A stretch of 64,000 bases of DNA, taken from NCBI GenBank assembly GCA_029449235.1, contig JANATG010000007.1:2418001-2482000 (forward strand). Direction: 5' to 3'. The stretch comes from Linnemannia schmuckeri (taxonomy: Eukaryota; Mortierellomycota; Mortierellomycetes; Mortierellales; Mortierellaceae). The position numbers and the translations under genes were made by a program. Under the pieces are notes generated by a model. That model worked only from the letters and a program-made list of their open reading frames with translations. It was not told the origin of the DNA and did not search any database. Below are positions 19,881 to 31,191 of the stretch, one piece after another. The stretch's first letter is position 1, and each line of letters starts with the position of its first letter.

Positions 19881-22179
19881 TGAAAAAAAATTTGAAATGC
19901 CAGGCCGTCTCATTGCTCAGGATGTACCGCAGAGTTTGAAGGTTTGGAGAGATCGGAGAAATATGTGGGATCGTTTTTGTATTCGTGGCCGGAGGGTCGA
20001 TAAGTTGTTGGAAGTGGCGGTGGTGGTGGTGGCAACGGTGTCGGAGAAAGAAAAGTCAGCGAGGGTTAGAATTCCCGTATGCTCACCGGGGTTGGGGATG
20101 CGCGTCATGGCTAGATCAAATCGTTGAAGGGCAGGGCATCCTCGCAGCATATAGAACTGGAACCAGTATGCAAACTCGCCTGCGAGCTCCAGGTCTGTCG
20201 AATGAGGCAAGTGCCAGTCCCAAGTCCATAGAGGACCAGCCCACCATTATAGAAAGCGGCCAGCTCTTCAACGGGCAGAATGAAGTTGGACCTGCTATAC
20301 CGATCGCCGACAGTAAGCAGCAGCCTTCTAAGCTTGGTTGTGGTCGCAAGGGTGGCCGGGTGAAAGGACAAGGCTAGAAGTCCTCTCAATTCCAGGACTT
20401 TCAGACTGTTGAGCTTAGCTGAGAGGGAGAGCGGGATCTCATGACAATGGTACCTGATGGTGCTGTCGGGCATGTAGACCTGGACAAGGTCAGGGCACTG
20501 AGAGAACAAGAGGGGGGCGAGCATCAGGTGGGATCCTTCACCCTCTATCTCGAGAAATTTCAGACGCATTTCAACTCACTCGCGTCCAATACGCAGAAGG
20601 GGACGATTGAACCCTGCTGGAAAGTCGAAGTGTCCGCATTTGATGATAGGTATCCAACGGTCAGAGATCAGAGGGTACTGGAGAAGGCGAATGCGATGTC
20701 GTCAATTTCGCGATCGTAGGTTGTGCAGTAGAGGCGCATGTTTTCCAGGGGTACCGGATGACCGCGTTCCTGTTGATGCTGCAACTGACCGCTCTCCTGC
20801 CTTAAAAACAGCACCACTGATCTACGCTCACTTTCGATGTCGTCGCTGTTATTGCCAAATGTATCTGTATTATCGATGATGACGAATCCAGCATCACCGA
20901 CAGACCTCCTTTCCATCACGGGCCAGTCAAAGCTCCCTTCGCCAAGCGATCTCATTGTAATATTCCTCAGTCGACGGCACCGTTGCAAGAACCGCGGCTC
21001 GACAAGGACGGCCTTCTTCAGCCAACTATCACGAATCCGACCCTGGACAATGTCTTCCACAAGTCCAAGGTTTACAGTCCGAATGTGGGCAATAGTCGGC
21101 AGATGGTTGTCCGTGTTGAGGAGAACTTATTTCGTGGGAGGTGGCAAGAGTCGATAAATCTGTAGCTGGACTTCTTCAGGAAAGTATAGGCGGATGGAAT
21201 TTGGCCGAGTAAACTTCTGAGAGGTCACAGTCTTGAGACGGCCTGGAAAGAGTTGTGTATGTTCCTCAACAAACTGGATCATGGCCTGCATGGCCTCATC
21301 TCCACGCTTCCTCGATTGAGTGAAGCTCATAGGCTGACTCCACCAATAGGCCTCATCCTGAAAGAAGCAGATCTTTTCTAATCGTCCAAGGCATTCGTTC
21401 ACACGGCGATACCGGCGGATATCGGACAAAGGGAGGGTCAAGGACTCGAGTTGGTCGAGGATGGGGTTTGCAAGAGCCCATGTTGTCTCACGCAAAAGAA
21501 TGACTCTATGAAGATGGTGAGGGATTCCATTTGGAGGAGCCCCATAGGAGTGATCCTCGTATTGCAGACATCTGGGTGGGGCCACAACGTCGTCCAACCG
21601 ACACTGGTGCTCAAACTCATCCTTGTGTTCCTGGCGGCAGTTCGTTTCCTCGGTGGAGAGGGGCTCACTGATCGGCCCATAGATATGTGGGCCTGATCTT
21701 GCGTTGTTGTTGGTGGCGTGGTTAACGTGACGAACATGACTGAGGTAATTGAAGTGTGTCGAGGCTGAAGGGGAGGAAAGGAGGGAAGGGAGGAACTGTC
21801 TGAGATGCATAGCCAGAATCGGATGGTCTGTAGTAGCAGTAGTAGGAGTAGTAGCGGTAGTGGTGGTGATGGCGGCAGTTGTTGTTGTTGTTGTTGTTGT
21901 TGTAGTGGTGATGTTGCTATTGTTGGAGAGGGCGTTGCCATAGTAGCTGCTGCTGCAGGCGAGCAATGTCTGGGTGAGCAGAGACTTGTCAATTGAGGCA
22001 GTAAGTTCATTGTTTTTGAAGGGGTCGCAGTAGAGAAAGGGGAGGTTGATATTAGCGATGTAACGGTTGACACGAAGGAGCGCGCTGAGGGTGGAGAGAG
22101 ATATTTTGTCCTTGTCGTGGTGTAAGTATTGGAGGATATGTTAAAGACACTCGAGGGGGAGTTGTGTCAAGGGATCCAT
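19881..22179 (-). pseudogene. F-box family relic A (nonsense at codon 13)
   Basis: It begins with the family start at 22179 (MDPLTQLPLECL), but codon 13 is TAA (22141-22143) where intact copies have Gln, His or Glu. The same frame is then open to codon 350. Codon 351 is a second TAA (21127-21129) just after the conserved LLPPPTK, and the same frame resumes through FLQRCRRLRNITMRSLGEGS. Later family blocks (CPDLVQVYMPDSTIRYHCHE, LALSFHPATLATTTKL, then LAGEFAYWFQFYMLRGCPAL) lie in two other frames, so at least two frameshifts exist. The coding similarity fades near 19900, before the usual GHWV block, so the C-terminus is lost. A GTT microsatellite (21878-21902) encodes a poly-Thr stretch in the variable linker. 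Confidence 0.85.
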
Positions 22180-22688
22180 TTCGTTGGCGAGGTGTGAATG
22201 GGAGTGAAAGTGAGATGGAGAGAAGGAGAGAGGTGAATGCAAAGAGTGAGAGATCAGGTCAGGAGAATGGGAGTGAATGGAGGAGATCAGGTGAATGAAA
22301 GTGAATGGATGAGCTATTGAATGGCAGAAGGAAAAGGAAAGGCTGAAAACAAGAGAAGGGAGGAAAGCACGAGAACAAGAAACAAGAGTTATGTCCTGCT
22401 TTTAATATGTTTGCTCAGTGTTGACTGATAAGAGAAAGGATATGTAACATGCAACTACCATGCGCGGAAGAACAACCCAAAAAAAAAAAATAACTATGAG
22501 CGTCATTCGCCGACTGCCGTTTCCACAGACAGAGAAGACAAACAAATAAGGACTCTTGCTGCATCCCTTCGTTCTTGAAGGCGTGGAATTTGCGCCTCCA
22601 GGGCAATTCACCTCCTCCTTAGGAACAAACACACATTCAGGGGCAAAAGTATACAGTCAACTAACGACCATGTCCTTTATCTCCCTCT
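22180..22688. other. Intergenic region: 5' flank of relic A and 3' side of copy 5
   Basis: No gene. The part next to relic A (about 22180-22370) is G/A-rich and clearly resembles the 5' flank of relic B: both share AGGTGTGAATG near the start and GAATGGCAGAAGG further out. Confidence 0.55.
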
Positions 22689-25268
22689 CTACTGCTTGCG
22701 AAGGATGTATTCCTTGTCCAAACAAAACAAACGAGTCTTCAAAGCACGATGATCCTTCCTGAACTCCTTCGAACGACGATACAATCCCAACTCATCCCCC
22801 TCCTCCTTCGAAGGGTCCTTCAAATCCGTCTTCATCAACCATACATGTGCTGCAGTCGTCCTGATCGCCTTCACAAATGCACTAACACCAACACCGCACC
22901 ATCCTCTCGCGACCAATCGATAGAGTTTCGGGAACATCAGTCCAAGGAATTGTGGGAGCACGACCATCGGATCCTCGATCACCCAATGACCATTCATGTA
23001 CAACTTCCGAAGGCTCGGAGCCACGATGCGTTCCTGCAATCCATCCGCGCCAGAAACAAACAAGTCTGACTCGGTGATAACCCGTGTATGGTGTCCATGT
23101 TCAGTTCGCATGTGTAGGCGCAAAATCTCCAAAGAAGGGCACCCATGCAGCATCCTGAACTCGAACAGGTATGCAAACTCAGAGGTGAGTTGCAGTTCTG
23201 AAAGATGAGGCAGATCCCAATCCCAGGTCCATTGGGGTCGAATGATCCTAGGTGTCGCTTCTCGAAACTCATCGCTGCCATCAACAACACCATCAGCATC
23301 ATCATTCCTGTCCTCCTTCCCATCGCTATCGCACTCAAGACCATAGGATCTCCTCAACTCCTCAATGGGTGGAATAAAGCAATACTCAGTTCGCTTCATA
23401 GTCAGCTTGAGAAACATCAGGTTCTTCATAGACTCGAATGAGGCCGGGTGGAAAGTCAATGCGGGCCAACCCCTCAGATACAACGACGTGATCTCTGGGA
23501 GGTTAGCCGGGAGGCAAGGGATAATCTCTGTGCAGCTGTAAGAAGATGTCTGGTCAAAGATATCGGCAAGGCGGAGCGAGGGACACTTCAAGAACAGTAC
23601 TGAGTCCAAAACCAGTCTGTTCCTGGGTGCATAGAGTTCTAGACGATCCAAGACAGGTAGTTCGACCCAACCTTGTCCAAGATAAATCATCGAGACTTGG
23701 TTTGATCCTAAGAGTGTTTCAATCCGGAGATCCTTCAAAGTCTGGCTGAACGCATATGCAATGGCGTCCAAGTCGTTGCATGGAAGGGTGCATGCCTGGA
23801 GAGTGACACTCTCCAGCGGGACTAGACCGTGTGTCCTGTAGGCTGGCAGTGGAGGTAGGCTCGACGACTCGACTTCTTGGTCATGATGAATCCTGCTATT
23901 GTTGTTGTAATTGCTGTTGCTGTTGCTGTTGCTGATGTTGGTGGTTGTTGCGATGTCAGGAGCCAGAGTACGACCAATGACGATACCTCGACCGAGAGTA
24001 CTCTCCAAGTCCCTCTTCTCCTGGACAGCCCAATCAAACGACCCCACAAGCAAAAAAGGAACAGATAACTTCTTCAGAGACCGGCATTGCTGGAGAAGTT
24101 CCTGCTGATTGGCTCCTTGAGGGAAATGGTGGACTGCCCGGACACGCGAGAGATCTGTCGTCTGATGATGGAACGCGATCCGTGCCCAGTTGATCTGAGA
24201 AATCAGGATGGGTTTGGAAGGAGGGGGCAAGATCCGAAAGATGTGAGCGCTGTTGAAATCGGCAGGGACAGATTGGCCCTCGACATACTCTGGCCTCGGC
24301 TGGGAACTGGTGACATCCTTGAGACGGCCTCCCGGGAAGCGTTGTACATGACTCTTAACCAGTTGTTCCACATCTTTAATCGCCTCGACCTTGCACGGCT
24401 TCTCTCTACTACCATAATGTCCATACCCGCAACTATAGCACTCAAAGACCAAGTCGACAAATATATGAATGCGCCCCAGATTCCCAAGACGATCGACCAC
24501 CTCAACATAACGGCGAATATCAGACAAAGGAATGGTTAATGATTCCAGCTGCTCGAAGATGGGTGTTGCAAGAGCCCAGATTGCTTCCCGGTCAACCAGA
24601 ATCGGATAGAAAAGAGGGGCTGCCTTCTTGGGATAGGTGTGTTTATAGCAATATGTTTCCATGGTAGACAGCGGGTAGATGCTCCAGAACTCGGGTGAAT
24701 GTATGTATTGCAGCTGGTCGGCGGAATAGTCTCTTTCGTCCCAAGAGCTGTGCCAGTTGATGCTACGTCTCATGAACGACGATCCTGTCAGATAAATATG
24801 ACGAATATGCCTGAGAAAGTTCCGTTGAGGTGGAATGGGTGCTATGGCGAGGAGGGCGGTATCTGTGTTGGCAAGAACGGTAGCATCGTCGATGTTGGAA
24901 AGAGATGTGGTGTGATCCGAAGCGGTGGTGTTGCTGCTGTCTAGAGTGTCAGCATCCAGTTCCAAGACCAGCGCTCGATGAAGTGGAGGGCGGTGTTGAG
25001 CTGCCGCACCATTGCTGTTGTTGCCGTCGAGTAAGAGAGTGCGGAGAAGAGCACGCACTCGACGATGCCGTGTTGTTTTATTGGGCGCCAACCATCCAAT
25101 TAGTCGAAGCGGGTCCTTGTACAGATAGGGGAATGCAACCATGGCGATGTGTTGGTTGGTGCGACAGAGTGAGGCCAATGTGGGGAGGGAGACTGAGTAG
25201 TGGAGCGAGGCGATGCTTTGTACGATATGTTCTAAGCATTCTACGGGTAATTTGGAGAGTGGGTCCAT
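22689..25268 (-). CDS. F-box-like/leucine-rich family protein, copy 5
   Basis: Intact intronless ORF of 859 aa from the ATG at 25268 (MDPLSKLPVECLEHIVQSI). The upstream in-frame extension to 25400 is leader sequence. The F-box-like motif is at 1-55, followed by LASLCRTNQHIAMVAFPYLY, NFLRHIRHIYLTG, WALATPIFEQLESLTIPLSD, a Cys-rich CYSCGYGHYG block shared with copy 7, FPGGRLKDVTSSQ, RILPPPSKP, an Asn/Ser-rich linker near 441-462, the LDAIAYAFSQTLKDL block, GQGWVELPVLDRLEL, GWPALTFHPASFES, PPIEELRRSYGL, WTWDWDLPHLSELQLTSEFA (near 680), and APSLRKLYMNGHWVIED. It ends KEYILRKQ. It groups with copy 7 by its VECLEHI start and shared Cys block. Confidence 0.88.
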   Translation of the reverse strand: MDPLSKLPVECLEHIVQSIASLHYSVSLPTLASLCRTNQHIAMVAFPYLYKDPLRLIGWLAPNKTTRHRRVRALLRTLLLDGNNSNGAAAQHRPPLHRALVLELDADTLDSSNTTASDHTTSLSNIDDATVLANTDTALLAIAPIPPQRNFLRHIRHIYLTGSSFMRRSINWHSSWDERDYSADQLQYIHSPEFWSIYPLSTMETYCYKHTYPKKAAPLFYPILVDREAIWALATPIFEQLESLTIPLSDIRRYVEVVDRLGNLGRIHIFVDLVFECYSCGYGHYGSREKPCKVEAIKDVEQLVKSHVQRFPGGRLKDVTSSQPRPEYVEGQSVPADFNSAHIFRILPPPSKPILISQINWARIAFHHQTTDLSRVRAVHHFPQGANQQELLQQCRSLKKLSVPFLLVGSFDWAVQEKRDLESTLGRGIVIGRTLAPDIATTTNISNSNSNSNYNNNSRIHHDQEVESSSLPPLPAYRTHGLVPLESVTLQACTLPCNDLDAIAYAFSQTLKDLRIETLLGSNQVSMIYLGQGWVELPVLDRLELYAPRNRLVLDSVLFLKCPSLRLADIFDQTSSYSCTEIIPCLPANLPEITSLYLRGWPALTFHPASFESMKNLMFLKLTMKRTEYCFIPPIEELRRSYGLECDSDGKEDRNDDADGVVDGSDEFREATPRIIRPQWTWDWDLPHLSELQLTSEFAYLFEFRMLHGCPSLEILRLHMRTEHGHHTRVITESDLFVSGADGLQERIVAPSLRKLYMNGHWVIEDPMVVLPQFLGLMFPKLYRLVARGWCGVGVSAFVKAIRTTAAHVWLMKTDLKDPSKEEGDELGLYRRSKEFRKDHRALKTRLFCLDKEYILRKQ

Positions 25269-25798
25269 GTTTGTTTGTAGGTGGGTGAGGGAGTGAGGAA
25301 AGAGGGGTTGAAGGAATGAAGTTTTGGAGATGGGAGTGGAATGCAATGCAATGCAGAGATGAAAAAGCTGATGAAGGTAAGAAAAAGGGAAGGACGTCAA
25401 GTGCCCTCTTTTTTTCTATTTTGAGTGTTAGTGTGATGGCGCGGCGTGTCTTTGAGTGAATTTAATTCGTCGCGACCGCTGGTTGGTCGTCAATGACTTC
25501 ACACGAGTCAGAGGCTGAAACAAGGACATAGCGGATAGCTGGAAGACACATAGTATTTGGTGCGCCGTGTGCGAGTCTTGGTGTCACCTACATTGTGAAC
25601 ATGCGTACAGAAAAAATCTCTTTGTCCTAAAGAATGCCAAAAGAAATAGCCGAAGGGACAGATCAAAAAGTCGATGGTCTGAGCTTTCCTTTTCTTTTTT
25701 TTTTTAACATTGGCTGCGCCGGCCAAAGGTCTTTCATCACGTGTTGCGCCACCAAACAGATTTTTTTTTTAATTTACTCTTTTTTATCAAATGGATTC
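25269..25798. other. Intergenic region
   Basis: Pyrimidine/purine-biased leader of copy 5 next to its start, then ordinary sequence up to the 3' end of the next relic. No gene seen. Confidence 0.45.
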
Positions 25799-28525
25799 TC
25801 AAAGAACAACGCATACACGCCCGTCATAAGAAAACTCTCTTGTCCCCAAAATATCCTCCTCAAAGGCAATCGTTGGCTTCAAATACACTCTCGTATTCAA
25901 TCTCTCCTGGCCATTGTAATACGCACGTGGATACACTCCGAGCTTGTACATCAATTCGACATCATTCAAATCGACAGGCATATCAGTCCTCACTTCTTCC
26001 AGGTTGCTCAACACCACTCCTTTTCCCCTCTCTCCTCCTCCTCCTCCATCATTCCTATACCTCACATCAGGCGAAAACTCTCTCATCGCTTCCAAGAGAC
26101 TCGTAAGCCCGATTCCTCCAGAGGTCTTCTCATTCAAGTACTTCAAGTTCGGGAACATCCCTGCAAAGAACTCGCCCACCAACGTATCATCAATCACCCA
26201 ATGACCCCTCATCCCCAACCAGACCAATCTAGATGAGACAATGCGTTCTTCATGCTGAGCGTTGATAAGGGCCGATGATGACTAAGACGATGATGACCAC
26301 GACAAGAAAGGCAGCGAGACAAACAGGTCGGCCTTAGTGAGAGCTCGAGTATGAGTATGCGGTCCGTCTATCGAGAGGATATCTAGGTACAGGATCTCCA
26401 ATAGCGGACATCCTCGAAGCATTTTGAATTGGAACCGATATGCAAATTCCGATGTCAACATGAGATAGGTCAACACAGGCAGATCCCAGTCCCAGGTCCA
26501 TCGAGGCCGAAGAATGATGCAGCTAGTGCTGCTGGCTTCATTTGGAAGAGAGGCTCTCCTTCTTCATCTTCCTCCTGACCATGCTCCCTCTGAATCCCGT
26601 AAGATTGCTTCAATTCCTGAACAGGAAGGATAAAAACATGTCGAGAATCAGAGTCGCCCGTGAGGATGCGCAAGGACGTCAGCTAGAGGGTCGAGTCCAG
26701 TGTGGCTGGGTCAAAAGTAAGCGCTCGAGCCTTGCAGTGACATGGTGTTCAAATTGGCATGACGGCCTGGTAGACAAGGTGTAATGTCTTGGCAGCGGTA
26801 ACGGGTAGTGGCATCGATGATGGTGACATCAACAAGACCTGGGCAGTGTACCTATATCTGCCGATCAAGGATTAGTTTCACATTGGCTGCATCCAAATAT
26901 AGCTCATGCAAGACCGGAAGGTTGACCCAACCTCTTCCGACGTGAATGGTTCGATTTGGGTGGCATAACGGTCTCGTTTCGCTCGAAGCATGAATAGAGA
27001 GGCATTCCAGAGTCTGACTGAATCCGATCACAATGTCTTTAATTTCGTCCGCAAAGGGTGTGAAGTGTTCTGAAATCATCACTGACTGAACTGGCACTAG
27101 GCCATGCTCAACTTGCCGTTTCTTACTCTGACTCTGTAGGAGGCAGTTGCTGAGGGTGTTGTCAAGAAAGCAGATCGAGAAGCAGAAAAGGACAATAGAA
27201 AGAACCTCGATCAATGACTAGGGAAACTGAGTATGAGAAAAGGGGTAGATGTATATATTTGGCGATACCAAGTAAAGAACTATCAATTTAATATGTAAGA
27301 GTTCTTTTATACTTGTTAGGTGGGCGAAGTCACAAGAACAAGCCTTAGCTCGATCTTGTCTCGTGACAGGTGTTGGTTCTGACGGTGGTAGAGGTAGTGT
27401 CAAGCGCTACGCCTCCGTGCAACCGGCCCATGTCCTGTTTCTCCTGAACAGCCCACCGAAATGCTCCTGGCCCAAGCGTGATCGTTTCCAATGTTTGCAA
27501 ACTCCTACAGCGCTGCAGAAACTCCTGATTCTCACAGACTGTCCTGTACCACCACGACTGCGGCTCCTCCGGAAATATGACTCTCACAACAGCGCCAAGT
27601 TCGATCCCGAGGAGTGCAGCGACAAACCGAGGCCAATTGAGCTCATCGAGTCATCGAGGTACAGCGGTCGTGAGAGTGTCGGTAAAAGTTGAGCAATTTC
27701 GGAAAGTATTTCCTTAGGACATTCCTGTTCCTCGAAATTGTAAACGACTCCGTTGGTGCAGGTGACGAACTGGAGACGGGCCGGGAACAACTGTGTATGC
27801 TTCTTGACAAACGCAACCATTGCTGCCAGTGCTTCAGATTTTCGTTGTTGGGTGGTGTTGACAAACTTGGCCGTCAAGTCACTGTTGTACTCCTCACTAT
27901 AATCACATGGTTCGTCCAATGAGCATCGAATTTGCTCCAGATTTGAAAGTCGGTCAATAGCATTGTGGTATCTCCTGATATCGGAGACAGGGATGACCAG
28001 CGATTGGAGTTGCTCCATAATAGGCATAGCGATCGTCCATGTCACTTCTCGTCGGAGGATCGGCCAAAGGCACCATAATCGAACGCCTTGGAGACCATTG
28101 CCATCCACCCATGCCTCCAGAAGTCGGTTCAAAGACATCATTTGTTCGTACTCGTCTCCTCTCATGAATATTTTGAGGCGTTCTGTGGGTTTGATATTCG
28201 GTGCACTGTGGTAGTTTTCTTCTGCAACCCATTCTACATCCAAGTGGCGAAGATGCGCCAGGTAATCCATTGAAAAGGCAGCGGTGTTATCGGTAGTGAT
28301 ATTGGAGGTGGCGATTGCAGTAGTGGTAGATTGCAGGTCCTGAGTCCCGTTTCCGAGGTGGTAAGCAAGCCTGACAGGCGTGGATAGCTCCGATAAGTGA
28401 GTTCTGCCTTTGGTGATGAGAAGCAGCAGAAGCACGCGAGTAAGTCTCACAGACGATGGCTCAGCCCCGATTCCGTTAGGATAGGCCCTGTTGTGGGTGG
28501 TGTACTGGAATGGATGTGAGTACAA
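25799..28525 (-). pseudogene. F-box family relic, 5'-truncated and frameshifted
   Basis: The family homology starts abruptly at 28525 with LYSHPFQYT, equivalent to the YLYSNPF segment just after the F-box, so the F-box and start codon are gone. Downstream blocks are present but scattered over frames: DYLAHLRHLDVEW, WTIAMPIMEQLQSLVIPVSD and LFPARLQFVTC (frame 1); EFLQRCRSLQTLETITLGPG (frame 2); HGLVPVQSVMIS, the GFSQTLECL block and GRGWVNLPVLHELYL (frame 1); FILPVQELKQSYGI (frame 3); SEFAYRFQFKMLRGCPLLEI and GHWVIDDTLV (frame 1). An A/T-rich block of about 130 bases (27215-27345) interrupts the variable linker. Clearly dead as a full-length gene. Confidence 0.85.
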
Positions 28526-28650
28526 GTATCACTGAGCCAATTTGATCCTATAATTTCGCAAGGCAAATAAATAGAGGCGTGAAAACCCACATCACATACA
28601 CCAATCAATCACCACTCATTTATTTCTTTACAGAATCACACACACACAGA

Positions 28651-31191
28651 CTAAGGCTTCGCATCATTGTTACTACCGTCATTACAATCCTTCACAAGAG
28701 CAAACCAAGCATCCAGGTTCCCAGGCGCATGCACCTCAATCGGCAAAACATCTTTTCCAGCCACCTTCTCATGCTTCATTGGAAACATGCCCATGACCTG
28801 CATCTTTTCCGTGCTCAATCCGTTGATCCTATGCATCCCCACCCGCAGCTTCCGCATCTTCCTAGTCCTCTCATACATTGTCTCCACCAGAGCAATCAAC
28901 TTTGCAAGGCTACCAGCCTTCCAGCCTTCCAAATCCAATACCTCGAGGTTAGGGCATGTCTTCAACAGGAGCTCGGACAAAACGGACGGTGCGATCACCC
29001 ATGACCCTTTCAGTCCCAACGTTCGTAGCCGAGGTAACACAGTCAGTTTTGGTTTTGGCGGTTGTGGTCCTGGAGCTGAGAGTTGGGAACGACTAAAGTT
29101 TTTTGAAGGAGGAAGAGGTGCGGGGCGCAGATCCAGCGGAGTGATGGCGCGGTAGCGGTGATTGTCTGTCTGGATTGCCAACATCAATGTCTCCAGTGCT
29201 GGACATGCTTGCAACATCCTGAATTCGAACAGGAACGCAAACTCGCCCATCAAGTGCAAGCTACTGAGATACGGAAACTCCCAGTTCCAAGACCATTGTG
29301 GTCGGACATTACTGCCAGGCTCAGTCCCTTCCATGCTTGCATCTGCGTTGTCGGAAGATGATGGCATAGAGTTGCTGCTGTTATTATTCTCTTCATTTTG
29401 AATGCCAAGTGAACGATTTAATTCGTTGACAGTCAGGATGAAAACGCCGTTGTTGTCGCTCATGGGGATAATTTCAACACGCAGCGAGACAACTTGGGTG
29501 TCGAGTCGAGTGTGATTGGGTGGAATCTCAACGCGCTCATGCCCATTAAACAAAGATGCTCCATATGAGGGAGGTGGATGGGTGCATTGGTGATGATATT
29601 CTCCAGTTGGTAGTGGAAGGTATTGTCGACAAAGGTGACAAGCTTGAGACTGGGCAGCGGCGAAGGACTGCTCGTCGACCACAAGAATCTCTCCAGCGAT
29701 GCTCCAGGTGAGGTGCGTCAACACAGGCAGGTCCACCTGTCCAAATTCGAATGAAATCGCTGCTGCATGAGTTTCGACCTTAGTATAGACATGTAGGTGT
29801 GTCAGCGTCTGACTAAATGCAAACGTGATGTTGACTATTTCGTCCTTCATTTGGTAATGCTGTTCCGTGAGGGTGAATTTAATAAGCGGGACCAAGTGTT
29901 GTTGTTGTTGCGACATTGTTGGTCCAGATGTTCCGATGCCTCCGGATATCCCAGTGGTAGTGTCAAGTCCAGTACTAGGTTGGCCAAGCGCTCGTTGTTT
30001 CTCCTCCACCACCCACTTGAAGCGGCCCCTAGCACCACCAGCCACTATCTCCAACGACTTGAGATCCCGACATCTCTGCAAGAAAGGTCGCTCATCACCG
30101 TCGTCGATCGCCAGAACAACCGACATCGCTGCATCCCTCCCGAAATTACGATTGACAATCGTTTCCACTTGTCGAAGATCTGTGGACTTGATATGGGCCC
30201 CGAACTGCAACCAGTTCTCATCCGTCACTGTCGACACATCTCTCAGGGGTGGTAAACACCGAGCGACTTCCAGCCGAATCTCTCTCGGACAAGCCTGTGG
30301 AGCATCCACCCAGAAGTCGTCATCGACAAAACTGACACCGTCAACAAGTTGACCAGGGAATAATTGCGAGTGCTCCTTTACGAACTGTAGCGCACTGTGC
30401 ATAGCCTGATTCTTGAGGTTATCAATCGGAAACATGAGCTCCTCCAAGACCGCAGACCAGACATATGAAATCTTGTAGTCAAACAACGCGTCCAACAGAA
30501 ACCGAATCCTATCTAGTCGTTTCAGCCGTGTCACTACCCCGAGGTATCGATCGATCGCAGAAATAGGAATCGTCAAAGACTGGAGTTGTTCGAAAATGGG
30601 TTCGCCAAGAGTCCAGGCCGCCTCCCGAAAGAGCAGCACTCGGTAGAACTGTCGGAGGTGACACTCCTTCTCGTACTTGCCATAGTATGTCGGTAGTATA
30701 CCGTCCAGACCGCATAGGCGTGCAAACTCGTCTCCTTGTACAAACTCCAACAACCTGGGTGAGGCATTCTCCTGTGGCCAGTATTTGTCGATGTCGACTG
30801 AATCTTTGTCCATGTTGAGGTGGCGGATGTAAGCACAGTAGTCGATTTGTGGCAAAGCAGGGCCGGAAGCGTTGGCCTCTGGTGAAGTAGAGGTGGCCTG
30901 CAAGGCAAAGCGCAGGAGGAATGGAAGCCTGGCAGCAGAGACCCGGTCAAGAAGCATGCGAGTGAGATCATGGCTAGCTCCCATGGGCCGGTTGTAAACC
31001 CTCCTTGTGGCAGTGGTATCGGTATGAGATGAAAGTTGGTAGGGGTCAGCGTAGAGGTAAGGGAGCGTGAGAAAGGCAATGTTTTTATTTGTATACAGGA
31101 GGGCTGAGAGTGCTTGGGTGCTGCTTTCTCGAGCAAGGATGGCAAGGATGTGTTGCAGGCATTCAAGAGGGAGTTGTGAGAGGGAATCCAT
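28651..31191 (-). CDS. F-box-like/leucine-rich family protein with out-of-frame segment, copy 6
   Basis: Open ORF of 846 aa from the ATG at 31191 (MDSLSQLPLECLQHILAIL). The frame also runs upstream to 31413 through leader-like sequence. Family blocks are in frame through WTLGEPIFEQLQSLTIPISA, LFPGQLVDGVSF, FLQRCRDLKSLEIVAGG and ITFAFSQTLTHLHVY. Between about 29665 and 29490 the ORF reads an alien peptide containing CHLCRQYLPLPTGEYHHQC, while the expected family sequence (LVTFVDNTFHYQL, then MGMSALRFHPITLDSTPKL) lies in another frame of the same strand. The ORF then returns to family sequence (VNELNRSLGI, WSWNWEFPYLSSLHLMGEFA, GSWVIAPSVL). So two compensating frameshifts changed about 58 codons without closing the ORF. 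Whether the protein works is unknown. No obvious promoter loss. Confidence 0.8.
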   Translation of the reverse strand: MDSLSQLPLECLQHILAILARESSTQALSALLYTNKNIAFLTLPYLYADPYQLSSHTDTTATRRVYNRPMGASHDLTRMLLDRVSAARLPFLLRFALQATSTSPEANASGPALPQIDYCAYIRHLNMDKDSVDIDKYWPQENASPRLLEFVQGDEFARLCGLDGILPTYYGKYEKECHLRQFYRVLLFREAAWTLGEPIFEQLQSLTIPISAIDRYLGVVTRLKRLDRIRFLLDALFDYKISYVWSAVLEELMFPIDNLKNQAMHSALQFVKEHSQLFPGQLVDGVSFVDDDFWVDAPQACPREIRLEVARCLPPLRDVSTVTDENWLQFGAHIKSTDLRQVETIVNRNFGRDAAMSVVLAIDDGDERPFLQRCRDLKSLEIVAGGARGRFKWVVEEKQRALGQPSTGLDTTTGISGGIGTSGPTMSQQQQHLVPLIKFTLTEQHYQMKDEIVNITFAFSQTLTHLHVYTKVETHAAAISFEFGQVDLPVLTHLTWSIAGEILVVDEQSFAAAQSQACHLCRQYLPLPTGEYHHQCTHPPPSYGASLFNGHERVEIPPNHTRLDTQVVSLRVEIIPMSDNNGVFILTVNELNRSLGIQNEENNNSSNSMPSSSDNADASMEGTEPGSNVRPQWSWNWEFPYLSSLHLMGEFAFLFEFRMLQACPALETLMLAIQTDNHRYRAITPLDLRPAPLPPSKNFSRSQLSAPGPQPPKPKLTVLPRLRTLGLKGSWVIAPSVLSELLLKTCPNLEVLDLEGWKAGSLAKLIALVETMYERTRKMRKLRVGMHRINGLSTEKMQVMGMFPMKHEKVAGKDVLPIEVHAPGNLDAWFALVKDCNDGSNNDAKP

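Noticed and set aside
25269..31191. Retroposition as the origin of the intronless family
   Set aside because: No poly(A) tail with flanking direct repeats could be matched to any copy, and upstream DNA is duplicated with relics A and B.
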